Positions 1 to 8,600 of a stretch of 64,000 nt of DNA are shown here, in pieces. Every line of letters begins with the position of its first letter. Position 1 is the stretch's first letter. The notes below the pieces were generated by a model. The model did not search any database. It saw only the letters and a program-made list of their open reading frames with translations, and was not told the origin of the DNA. A program made the translations under genes and the position numbers. Source of the DNA: Bacteroidetes bacterium UBA1941 (GTDB taxonomy: Bacteria; Bacteroidota; Bacteroidia; Chitinophagales; LD1); the NCBI GenBank assembly GCA_002336805.1, contig DDEZ01000003.1:1-64000 (forward strand). Reading direction: 5' to 3'.

Positions 1-36
1 GCCTAAAAAAAGGGGGAGCTTACATGAGTAACTATT

Positions 37-861
37 ATGAGTTACAATAAGACTGAAATAATTGAAAAATATCTGTATGACTTTTTTTCAAGCCGCTACA
101 AAACAATAGATCACTTTTATAGAGACGTTCAAATTGGTAAACAAACCGGTATTTATCAGTTGAGGTCGGGAACTGAGTTGATGGTATTTTTTGACAACAT
201 CCATGGTAACATAGAAGAAGGTTTCTTCGCGGATAAATTGATTCCTCAAAGTTTCCCAACACTTGATGCTCTGATGAGGGCATTAAATAGCTTCAAATCT
301 CTTGTCGAAAGCGGACAACATTTGCTTGACATAAACCAAAATGGAGAGAATACATCATATATTATCCGTGATCTTCAGCATTTAAAAAACGAGTTGGTGG
401 AGGCTATCGAATATACCAACCAGTTGTATGACAACCATGATACGTTTGTGCCTTATCAAGAAATACGATACAAATTAATATCTAATGATGTTGACGGCTT
501 TATTGACCTACTAAAGTCCATTTTGGCTTCGGTCTCTTATGCAATAGCGAAAATACAAGAAGGTTATTTTCACTCAAATGTCCATCTTATCCTTAAACTA
601 TTGGGATTTGATGTTCTGTCGGAGGAAATGACTAGCAATGGAAGGATTGATGCAGTTATTAGATTTTCCAATAAAATTTATATCGTTGAGTTTAAGTTTG
701 ATGAAAGTGCCGATTTAAGCCAGGAGGCATTGACTCAGATTATTGCTAAAGAATATCATTTAAAGTTCTTAGTTGAAGGAAAAGATATTTACGGAATTGG
801 TATTAGTTTCAGCAAGCAGACAAGGAACATCAATGCTTTTAAGTTTCAAAAGCTGAATTGA
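37..861 (+). CDS. Orphan PD-(D/E)XK nuclease-fold protein, 274 aa
   Basis: Function is unknown beyond a C-terminal nuclease fold. Residues about 174-245 resemble the PD-(D/E)XK domain (PDDEXK_9 type) that normally sits behind an AAA-ATPase-like module: EGYFHS near 176, GRID with Asp205, then VEFKFD with Glu218 and Lys220, then ALTQI. The first 150 residues have no Walker A motif, so the usual ATPase is absent and this half is unassigned. The ATG at 37 follows an in-frame stop at 25-27. A purine-rich AGGGGGAG (11-18) lies better placed for an ATG at 24 that opens only an eight-codon peptide in another frame. The gene is clearly more AT-rich than those from 1397 onward and borders a repeat field, which suggests horizontal acquisition. 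Confidence 0.75.
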   Translation: MSYNKTEIIEKYLYDFFSSRYKTIDHFYRDVQIGKQTGIYQLRSGTELMVFFDNIHGNIEEGFFADKLIPQSFPTLDALMRALNSFKSLVESGQHLLDINQNGENTSYIIRDLQHLKNELVEAIEYTNQLYDNHDTFVPYQEIRYKLISNDVDGFIDLLKSILASVSYAIAKIQEGYFHSNVHLILKLLGFDVLSEEMTSNGRIDAVIRFSNKIYIVEFKFDESADLSQEALTQIIAKEYHLKFLVEGKDIYGIGISFSKQTRNINAFKFQKLN

Positions 862-872
862 CGTGCGGGCTA

Positions 873-1160
873 ATCTTGTCCCGTCCCACTTTTTTGTCCC
901 ATTTTCTTATCCCACTTTTTGTCCCACATATCCTGTCTCAATCTTTACTATGTGATCTATGTGTTCTATGTGGTTCAAAATGAATGAATCCCCTCGCTAT
1001 GGCTGGTATCATCTTGTCCCGTCCCACTTTCTTGTCCCATTTTCTTGTCCCACTTTCTTGTCCCACTTCTTGTCCCACATATCCTGTCTCAATCTTACTA
1101 TGTGATCTATGTGTTCTATGTGGTTCAAAATGAATGAATCCCCTCGCTATGGCTGGTGTC
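873..1160. repeat. Two long direct repeats (about 138 and 150 bp)
   Basis: Copies at 873-1010 and 1011-1160. Each begins ATCTTGTCCCGTCCCA, continues through several CTTGTCCCA units, then a nearly identical unique block containing CTATGTGTTCTATGTGG and CCCTCGCTATGGCTGG. The length difference is in the number of GTCCCA units. A third, incomplete copy starts at 1161. No convincing protein is encoded. This fills most of the gene-free stretch between 862 and 1396. Confidence 0.9.
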
Positions 1161-1276
1161 ATCTTGTCCCGTCCCATTTTTTTTGTCCCACTTTTTGTCC
1201 CATTTCTTGTCCCACTTTTGTCCCACTCCTGTCTCACTCAGAAAATGGGACATGGGACAAATGGGACATGGGACAT
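1161..1276. repeat. GTCCCA repeats facing TGGGAC repeats (inverted)
   Basis: The third repeat copy starts at 1161 but keeps only the GTCCCA-rich head (to about 1236). It is followed at 1245-1276 by units of the opposite orientation (ATGGGACATGGGACA, twice). Top-strand GTCCCA tracts can therefore pair with the TGGGAC tracts, giving a large imperfect hairpin with many registers. Confidence 0.8.
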
Positions 1277-1318
1277 CAGTAAATCCGTAATTCCGTAAAT
1301 CGGTAAATCCGTAAATCG
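1277..1318. repeat. Short tandem GTAAATC(C/G) units
   Basis: Five near-identical steps of the type GTAAATCC / GTAATTCC / GTAAATCG lie directly after the inverted GTCCCA block. They are non-coding as far as I can see. The rest of the gap, to 1396, shows no further feature. Confidence 0.7.
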
Positions 1319-1396
1319 CTCAAGAGTTATTCACCATCCCCCACACATTATTCACCACCCGCTTCATTTTTCATTGATTCGGATATATTAGCGGCA

Positions 1397-2023
1397 GTGG
1401 AGTACAGGTTTATCACCATAGAGGGGTGCATTGGGGCGGGCAAAACGACCCTCGTGCAGCAGCTGGCCGCCGACTATAACGGGCGGCCCATACTGGAGCA
1501 GTTTGAAGACAATCCCTTCCTGCCGCTCTTTTATGCCGATCCGCAGCGCCACGCCTTTCCGGTAGAGCTGTACTTTATGGCAGAGCGCTTTCAGCAGCTC
1601 AAGGCGCTGCATAGCGAGCCGGATATCTTCAAGTCGTTTACGGTGTCGGACTTCCTCTTTCAGAAGTCGCTCATCTTTGCTATGAATAACCTGCATGATG
1701 CCGAGGCGCGCCTGTACAGGATGCTCTTTGACATCATCTACCCAAATCTGCCCAAGCCTGACCTGATCCTCTACCTCTACGCCCCGGTAGACAAGCTCAT
1801 GGCCAATATCCGCAAGCGCGGCCGCGACTACGAGCAGCAGATCCAGCCGGAGTACCTCCAGAGCATACAGCAGGCTTATCTGGATCACTTCAAAATGCTG
1901 ACCAATACGCGCATCGTGCTGCTCGATACCACCCGCTTCGACTTTGCCGAGCGGCGCGAAGACTACCTGGAGATCGTGTCTATCCTGAATGCGAAGCATC
2001 CGGTGGGCGTCACGTATTTGTGA
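1397..2023 (+). CDS. Deoxynucleoside kinase (dNK/dGK/dAK family)
   Basis: Cytosolic salvage enzyme that phosphorylates a deoxynucleoside with ATP. The P-loop GCIGAGKT is at residues 10-17, the substrate-site Glu34 follows in the LEQFEDNPF stretch (32-40), and the arginine-rich lid (RKRGRDYE) lies in the last third. The length of 208 aa is normal for the bacterial family. Translation starts at a GTG; no in-frame ATG gives a complete P-loop domain. Substrate preference (dA, dG or other) cannot be read from sequence alone. The gene stands alone, with the repeat field upstream and REP-like elements downstream. Confidence 0.88.
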   Translation: MEYRFITIEGCIGAGKTTLVQQLAADYNGRPILEQFEDNPFLPLFYADPQRHAFPVELYFMAERFQQLKALHSEPDIFKSFTVSDFLFQKSLIFAMNNLHDAEARLYRMLFDIIYPNLPKPDLILYLYAPVDKLMANIRKRGRDYEQQIQPEYLQSIQQAYLDHFKMLTNTRIVLLDTTRFDFAERREDYLEIVSILNAKHPVGVTYL

Positions 2024-2029
2024 ACTCCT

Positions 2030-2148
2030 GCCCCCAAACCCCAAGGGGGGGCTTTAACACATCGTGATATGGCTGATAAGGGACTCAGGGGCAGGTGTAG
2101 TGTCTACTGTATTGGCTGTTCAAGTCCCCTTTGGGGATTTAGGGGCCG
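2030..2148. repeat. Inverted pair of degenerate REP-like elements
   Basis: Element A (about 2030-2057, GCCCCCAAACCCCAAGG...) and element B (about 2119-2148, GTCCCCTTTGGGGATTTAGG...) are diverged reverse complements of each other, about 60 bases apart. Each alone can fold into a C-run/G-run hairpin. A relative of B lies at 29721-29760. They sit between dNK and the ompA-like promoter. Confidence 0.65.
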
Positions 2149-2179
2149 TATTAGGCCTTTCCGCTTTGCCTGAAAAAGA

Positions 2180-2187
2180 TATATTTG
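2180..2187 (+). promoter_or_regulatory. Bacteroidetes -7 box for the ompA-like gene
   Basis: TATATTTG is an exact TAnnTTTG box, 20 bases before the ATG at 2208. No TTTG/TTG lies at the ideal 19-base distance; the nearest is at 2165-2168, too close. The assignment rests on the -7 box and its position. Confidence 0.5.
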
Positions 2188-2207
2188 TAGAATAACTATC
2201 GTCCATC

Positions 2208-3932
2208 ATGAAGCAAACCATACTCGGACTCACCCTTTTGCTACTCACATCGTGCCTCCAGGCTGCCACTCCGGCGCTCGCTCCGCTGGGCACTGACACC
2301 GTCAAGGTCAAAAAGACCAAGGTGACAGAACCTAAGAAGGAAGCCAAGCCGGCAAAGAAAGAAGCTGCCAAGACGGAGAAAAAGAAAGAAGCTAAACCGG
2401 AGAAGAAGGCCGAAGCAAAACCTGCTCCTAAAGCAGAGACCACTACGACTACCTCTACGAGCCATAGCTCGGTGAGCAGCTCTAAGTTCCAAAAGCCGTA
2501 CAAGACATGGGCGCTGACGCTGAATGGCTCCTTTACCAATCCATATACAGACCTGAAGTACCGCCGCTTCCTCGGCGTGTCCAAGCCTAAGAATGAGTAC
2601 CAGTGGGGCGTAGGCGTAGGTGCCATCCACATGTTCGACGGTGCGTTTGGCATCATGGGCCAGTTCAATGCCGGTGCGCTGCAGGGCGTAGCCGATAGCA
2701 ATATGGACAGCAAGTTTGACTACAAGGCCATGGTAGCATCAGGCATAGACCCTTCCGGAAATTACTTCAAGGGCATGTTTTACGAAGCCTCTGCTAATCT
2801 CTACTGGGATATCACAAACACCGTGTTTGGTATCAACCGTATGATCCGCGCCCGCAATACGGGCAAGGAGTACAAGCCACGCTGGGTATCACTATACTCG
2901 TATGCAGGTATCGGTATCAACTATAGCAGTGTAAAGGTATACCACCTCAAGACCGGCCTGCTGGATAATAGCGGCACGTTCTTTAACGGTAGCACCACCA
3001 GCCTCGTGGTACCTGTGGGCCTCGGCGTGAAGTTTAAGCTGAGCAAGCTGATAGACCTGGGCCTCGAGGGCTCATGGCACTTCACCTTTACAGACAAGCT
3101 GGATGGCCTCGAGTATGAGCATCACAATAACAAGCGCCGTGATGACTTCTACTCTATGATAGGCGCTACGCTCACCTTCAAGCTCGGTAGCAAGAAGCGT
3201 GACAAAGAGCACATCGAGTGGAGGCACCCGCAGGAGGGTATCTATGCCGACCTGGACCGTATAGAGAAGCGTGTAGACAAGCTCTACAAAGACTCTGACG
3301 GCGATGGCGTGAGCGATGTATTTGACAAGGATAATGAGACACCGGAGGGTCAGAAGGTCTATGGCGATGGTACCGGTGTGGACAGTGACCGTGACGGTAT
3401 ACCTGACGAGAAGGACGTAGAGCCATTCTCTGATCCGGGTGCCAAGGTAGATGAGAACGGCAAGGCTGTAGATACAGATGACGATGGCGTGCCTGATAGC
3501 CGTGACCTGGAGCCAAACACTCCTAAGGGCAACCTGGTAGATGTACGTGGCAGGTCTCTGAATGATAAGTTTGCCGACAAGAATGCAGACATGGGCAATG
3601 GCCGTGGTGGCTTCTTCTTCCCATCCGTATACTTTGAGTTCAATAAGGATGATATCCAGCGCCAGTACGAGCCGGAGCTGCAGGCTATAGCCAAGACCCT
3701 GCGTGAAAATCAGGGCATGAGCCTGAAGGTAGTAGGCTACTGTGATGTACGCGGTACAGTACCGTACAATGATGACCTGGGTATGCGCCGTGCCAAGCAG
3801 GTGATAGACTACATGGTGCGCGTATATGGCTTCCAGCCAGCGCAGTTTGAGGCAGTATCTGTGGGCAACCGTGTGACAGAGAAAGCCGAGCAGTGGATCA
3901 ACCGCCGCGTAGACTTCGTAGCCAAGAAGTAA
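2208..3932 (+). CDS. OmpA-family outer-membrane protein with thrombospondin type-3 repeats
   Basis: Envelope protein that probably tethers the outer membrane to peptidoglycan. Order: signal peptide with a lipobox-like LLTSC (residues 12-16); a Lys/Ala/Glu/Pro-rich linker (about 25-85); a porin-like region (about 95-330) with alternating aromatic and glycine residues; calcium-binding type thrombospondin-3 repeats (about 365-450: DSDGDGVSD, DSDRDGIPD, DTDDDGVPD); and a C-terminal OmpA domain (about 465-574) with YFEFNKDDI, a GYCD turn and a closing NRRVDF. The length of 574 aa is typical of Bacteroidetes OmpA/TSP3 proteins. The gene is monocistronic, between its own -7 box and a strong terminator. 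Whether Cys16 is lipidated is uncertain, since cleavage after the alanines downstream is also possible. Confidence 0.9.
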   Translation: MKQTILGLTLLLLTSCLQAATPALAPLGTDTVKVKKTKVTEPKKEAKPAKKEAAKTEKKKEAKPEKKAEAKPAPKAETTTTTSTSHSSVSSSKFQKPYKTWALTLNGSFTNPYTDLKYRRFLGVSKPKNEYQWGVGVGAIHMFDGAFGIMGQFNAGALQGVADSNMDSKFDYKAMVASGIDPSGNYFKGMFYEASANLYWDITNTVFGINRMIRARNTGKEYKPRWVSLYSYAGIGINYSSVKVYHLKTGLLDNSGTFFNGSTTSLVVPVGLGVKFKLSKLIDLGLEGSWHFTFTDKLDGLEYEHHNNKRRDDFYSMIGATLTFKLGSKKRDKEHIEWRHPQEGIYADLDRIEKRVDKLYKDSDGDGVSDVFDKDNETPEGQKVYGDGTGVDSDRDGIPDEKDVEPFSDPGAKVDENGKAVDTDDDGVPDSRDLEPNTPKGNLVDVRGRSLNDKFADKNADMGNGRGGFFFPSVYFEFNKDDIQRQYEPELQAIAKTLRENQGMSLKVVGYCDVRGTVPYNDDLGMRRAKQVIDYMVRVYGFQPAQFEAVSVGNRVTEKAEQWINRRVDFVAKK

Positions 3933-3956
3933 GTATCATTCAGAATATAAATGAGA

Positions 3957-3986
3957 AGCACTATCCATCAGGGTAGTGCTTTTTTT
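3957..3986 (+). terminator. Intrinsic terminator after the ompA-like gene
   Basis: AGCACTATCC / GGGTAGTGCT form a 10-bp stem (one G-T pair) with an ATCA loop, followed by six to seven T. Confidence 0.9.
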
Positions 3987-4010
3987 ATGTACGCATCCGG
4001 TAGGGGCAGC

Positions 4011-4040
4011 AAATAAAAAGCCCCGGTACAGGACCGGGGC
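4011..4040 (-). terminator. Intrinsic terminator of rocD
   Basis: GCCCCGGT / ACCGGGGC 8-bp GC-rich stem (4020-4040); read on the minus strand it is followed by TTTTTATTT. It faces the terminator of the convergent ompA-like gene. Confidence 0.85.
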
Positions 4041-4100
4041 GGTTGTCAATCTAATTAACCCTGAAAACTAAACAGGGCTACGCGGCGGGAGCGTAGCGCA

Positions 4101-5330
4101 TTAAAACTCTGAAAAGGTTTCGCGTATGATGCGGACGCAGTCGTCTATTTGTTCCTTGGTGATCACCAGCGGCGGTGCCAGGCGGATGATATAAGAGTGG
4201 GTCGGCTTGGCCAGCAGCCCCTTGGCCGCCAGGCGTACGCAGATATCCCAGCCCATGGTCTCATTGGTCGTATCCAGTACGATAGCATTGAGCAGGCCCT
4301 TGCCGCGTACCAGCTTGATGAGCGGGTGCTTGATCTTGCCCAGTTCTTGCCTGAGGTATTTGCCCAGGTAGTGGGCGTTTTGTACCATGTTCTCATCCTT
4401 CAATACTTGCAGGGCGCTCATGGCCACCTTGCAGGCCAGCGGATTCCCGCCGTAGGTAGAGCCGTGCTCACCCGGGCGTATATTCATCATGATATCATCA
4501 TCTGCCAGCACGGCTGATACAGGCAGCACACCACCACTCAGGGCTTTGCCCAGGATCACCATATCAGGGCGTACGTCCTCGTGGTCGCAGCAGAGCAGTT
4601 TGCCGGTACGGCCCAGTCCTGTCTGTACCTCATCAGCTACGAAGAGCACATTGCTCATACGGCACACCTCGTAGGCCTTGGCCAGGTAGCCCTCGTGCGG
4701 TATAGCCACACCGGCCTCACCCTGTATCGGCTCTACTATAAAGGCCGCCACCGTAGGATCCTCTACCGCACGCGCCAGCGCACTAAGATCGTCAAATGGT
4801 ATGGTGATAAAGCCCGGCACCTGAGGCCCAAAGCCAGCATAGCTGCTAGGGTCTGTAGAGGCGCTGATAGCCGCTATGGTGCGCCCGTGAAAGTTGCCTT
4901 CTACAAAGATGATCTTGGCCTGGTCCTGAGGGATGCCCTTCTTCACATAGCCCCAGCGGCGGGCCAGCTTGATAGCTGTCTCTACGGCCTCTACGCCCGT
5001 ATTCATAGGCAGCACCTTGTCATAGCCAAAGTACTCATGTATATAGCGCTCATACTCGCCCAGCACCGAGTTGTAAAAGGCGCGGGAGGTCAGTGTGAGC
5101 TTGTCAGCTTGTTTTTTGAGTGTATCTATGATGAGGGGGTGGCAGTGGCCCTGATTGACCGCAGAGTAGGCCGATAGGAAGTCATAGTAGACCTTGCCCT
5201 CTACATCCCATACATTGGCACCACGGCCTCGCTCCAGTACTACCGGTATAGGGTGGTAGTTGTGAGCGCCATAGCGCTCTTCCAGTTCCATTAAATATTC
5301 TGCACGGGAGATAGCTGTATCTGCGGTCAT
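4101..5330 (-). CDS. rocD: Ornithine--oxo-acid aminotransferase
   Basis: PLP-dependent class-III aminotransferase that moves the delta-amino group of ornithine to 2-oxoglutarate, giving glutamate semialdehyde and linking arginine/ornithine to proline and glutamate metabolism. The 409 aa span the full family length. Lys262 in ILGKALSGG is the expected Schiff-base lysine, preceded by the DE pair of VADEVQTGLGRTG (about 231-243). The N-terminal HNYHPIPVVL and later GSTYGGNPLA are typical of ornithine rather than acetylornithine transaminases. It is cytosolic and monocistronic, with its own terminator. Specificity is inferred from overall resemblance. Confidence 0.93.
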   Translation of the reverse strand: MTADTAISRAEYLMELEERYGAHNYHPIPVVLERGRGANVWDVEGKVYYDFLSAYSAVNQGHCHPLIIDTLKKQADKLTLTSRAFYNSVLGEYERYIHEYFGYDKVLPMNTGVEAVETAIKLARRWGYVKKGIPQDQAKIIFVEGNFHGRTIAAISASTDPSSYAGFGPQVPGFITIPFDDLSALARAVEDPTVAAFIVEPIQGEAGVAIPHEGYLAKAYEVCRMSNVLFVADEVQTGLGRTGKLLCCDHEDVRPDMVILGKALSGGVLPVSAVLADDDIMMNIRPGEHGSTYGGNPLACKVAMSALQVLKDENMVQNAHYLGKYLRQELGKIKHPLIKLVRGKGLLNAIVLDTTNETMGWDICVRLAAKGLLAKPTHSYIIRLAPPLVITKEQIDDCVRIIRETFSEF

Positions 5331-5612
5331 ACCTTATTGACTTTTCGTGAGTGAAAATATGATAATTAAGGTAAATGTCTCCCTATATGACTGGGCTGAA
5401 GAGTTTTAGAGCCTTCAGATATAGGGTAGATAGCTAAGTGGCTGGAAGGGTTGCATGCCTGCGGCAAAAAGTTCGGAGTTTTAGCATTTGTGACACTAAA
5501 ATGACAATTGAGGCCTTGTATCTAATCCATTGCGAATGCGTATAATACAGAGGCAAATTCCCCTGTTTGTCCTCTATTTTGATTAAACTTGTATAGAAGA
5601 AATTCGACAATT

Positions 5613-8600
5613 ATGCGTCAGCTTTATCTGCTCTTTGCTACCTGTGTCATTGCCATGTCCATCACCGCCCAGCAGGCACCTCAGTACAGGCTGGAAAAAA
5701 AACGTGTGGCTACCATAGATGGCACCATCCGAGGATCTGCACAGGCCGATAAACTCGGCAGCCTCCTGCTCCACCAGAAGCTCAAAGACCCACGCTATGC
5801 CCATAGCACAGAGCTGCAGCATATCATGGTGCAGGGCGATCCTGCCGCTGTGCAGGCCCTCACCTCGAAGTACCACGGCGTGTATAAATATAGTGTGGGC
5901 AATGTATCATCTGTATCGATAGCCTACAAAGACCTTGTGGCCTTCTCGGCCTCTCCCGTGGTCAGGGCTATAGAGGCCAAAGGTGATATAGGCTATGGCA
6001 AAGCCTTTATGGATACGGCGCGTATCATGAATAATATAGACAGTGCCCAGCAGGGTATAGCACCGCTCACCATGCCGTACAAAGGCGCAGGTGTAGTGGT
6101 GGGCATCATAGACGGGGGCATCTACTTCCGTCACAAGGATTTCCGCAAGCTCAATGGCGATACACGTATACGTTATATCTGGGACCAGGTGAGCACCGCA
6201 GGCACGGCTCCCGGCCCGTACAACTACGGTAGCCAGTGGGACTCTGCTCAGATCAATGCCGGCACCTGCGGCCACATAGAGCCCTCCAGCGATCAGGGCC
6301 ACGGTACAGCCGCCGCCGGTGTGGCTGCTGGCAATGGCCTCAGCTGGGATACCGGAGATGCCTACCTGCGTGGCCGCTATGTAGGCGTAGCACCGGAGGC
6401 CAATATCATAGTAGTGCGCGTAGACGGCACACGCCCTGACTACCTGGCCACGATAGCCGATGCGATCAACTATATCTATAGCAAAGCTGCCGCCCTCGGC
6501 ATGCCTTGTGTGATCAATACAAGTGTAGGTACCTACTATGGCCCGCGCGATGGCTCGGAGCTGTCGGTACAGACCATAGAGGGCATGCTGACCCAGCAGA
6601 GTGGCCGCGTACTGGTAGCCGCAGCGGGCAATGCCGGCAGCACCAAGTACCACCTCTCATATCCGCTCAGCGCTACAGATTCGCTATGGACATGGTTTAT
6701 ATACAATGCCAGTATACCGGGTATATACTTTGATCTCTGGGCAGATACCGCGCAGTTTCGCAATGCTAATTTTGCCCTCGGCTGTGATGTCGGGGCTACC
6801 GGTGCAGTACGTGGCCGCACACCGTATCTGAATGCGCTGACCAGTTTCAACTATGGCGGTGGCACCTATGCCGAAATAGATGATACCCTGAGGGGAGCCG
6901 GTGGCGTATACCTCGGTGCCTATACGATCGGTGTCACAAAGTATGAAGGATCTTATCACATAGAGTTTTTTGCGAAGCCGGGTACTACCAGTGATATCTG
7001 GCGCCTGGAGACCAAAGGGCAGGGCCGCTTTGACCTTTGGGCCAGCAGCTCGCTGATCGGCACGTCCAATTTTGCTACACTAGGAAATCCCGGCGCATGG
7101 CCCAATTACCGTTTCTCTGATACCATATCCAGTATTGTAGCCGGCTGGCAGTGTTCACCCAAGGTGATCACCGTAGCCAACTACTACAATCGCAAAGGCT
7201 ACCGCAATATCGATAGTACCTATATCAATCTGGGTGTCACACCGGGAGCGAGGTCTACCTCCTCATCAGTAGGCCCTACCCGCGATGGCCGCATCAAGCC
7301 TGATATCGGCGCTACGGGAGATGTGCTGCTCACCACCGGCGACTCTACCTATATCTCCCAGCTCACCATCGCCGGCGGTGCCAATAGGCAAAAGATAGCC
7401 CTCGGAGGCAAGCACGTGCGCGATGGTGGTACCTCTATGGCCTCACCGGTAGTAGCAGGTGCTGCGGCACTCTACCTGCAGGAGCACCCTACTGCCAACT
7501 ATGCGGAGGTCATGCAGGCATTTAAGCTCACTGCCAGGAAAGACACCTTTACCTCTACGGTCAATATCCCTAACGTGCGCTTCGGCTGGGGCAAACTCAA
7601 TACCTACCGTGCGCTTATCACACCTATTGTATACGGCTGTATGGATACCGGCTCTGCCAACTATAATCCCAATGCCAATGTAGACACAGGTGGCTGTATC
7701 CCTAAGGTATACGGCTGTACGGACACAGGCTCGATCAATTACAATCCACTGGCAAACGTCAACAATGGTACATGTATCCCTAAGGTGTATGGCTGCACCG
7801 ATACTGGCTCGATCAACTACAATGCATCGGCAAACGTGAACAGTGGCACCTGTATCCCTAAGGTGTACGGCTGTACCGATACCGGATCTATCAACTATAA
7901 TGCATCTGCGAACGTGAACAATGGCACCTGCATCCCTAAGGTATACGGCTGTACAGATACTGGCTCGATCAACTATAATGCCGCTGCCAATGTCAACAAC
8001 GGTACCTGTGTGCCAAAGGTGTACGGCTGTATGGATACCGGCTCGATCACCTACAATCCACTAGCAAACGTCAGCAATGGCTCCTGCGTACCAAAGGTGT
8101 ACGGCTGTACGGATACCGCATCGATCAATTACAATGCTCAGGCTAACGTCAATAATGGCACCTGCGTACCAAAGGTATATGGCTGCAGGGACACGGGCTC
8201 GATCAACTACAATCCGCTGGCAAACGTGAGCAATGGCTCCTGCATCCCTAAGGTGTACGGCTGTACAGATACTGGCTCTATCAACTACAATGCAGCCGCT
8301 AACGTCAACAATGGTACCTGCGTGCCAAAGGTCTATGGCTGTACAGATACCGCATCGATCAATTATAACCCTCAGGCTAATGTCAGCAATGGCAGCTGTG
8401 TGCCAAAAGTGTATGGCTGTACGGATACCGGTTCTATCAACTATAGTGCACAGGCAAACGTCAGCAATGGCTCTTGCATACCAAAGGTCTACGGTGTGAT
8501 GGATACCACCTGCCGCAACTATAACCCGCAGGCCAATGTCAATGGCGGCACCTGCATACCAAGCGGTGTGACCGATTTCTCAAATGTATCACTCGCCATG

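Noticed and set aside
24..50. Eight-codon peptide MSNYYELQ overlapping the nuclease start
   Set aside because: Probably a by-product of the 13-base duplication; too short to support as a gene, although its ribosome-binding context is better than that of the nuclease.
938..1237. 99-codon minus-strand reading frame through the GTCCCA repeats
   Set aside because: It is internally duplicated because the DNA is, has no domain or signal peptide, and would be destroyed by single unit changes in the repeats. I treat it as non-coding.
7629..8564. Regular 78-bp repeats resembling a CRISPR-like array at first sight
   Set aside because: The repeats are in frame inside the subtilase gene, contiguous without spacers and translated as 26-residue units.
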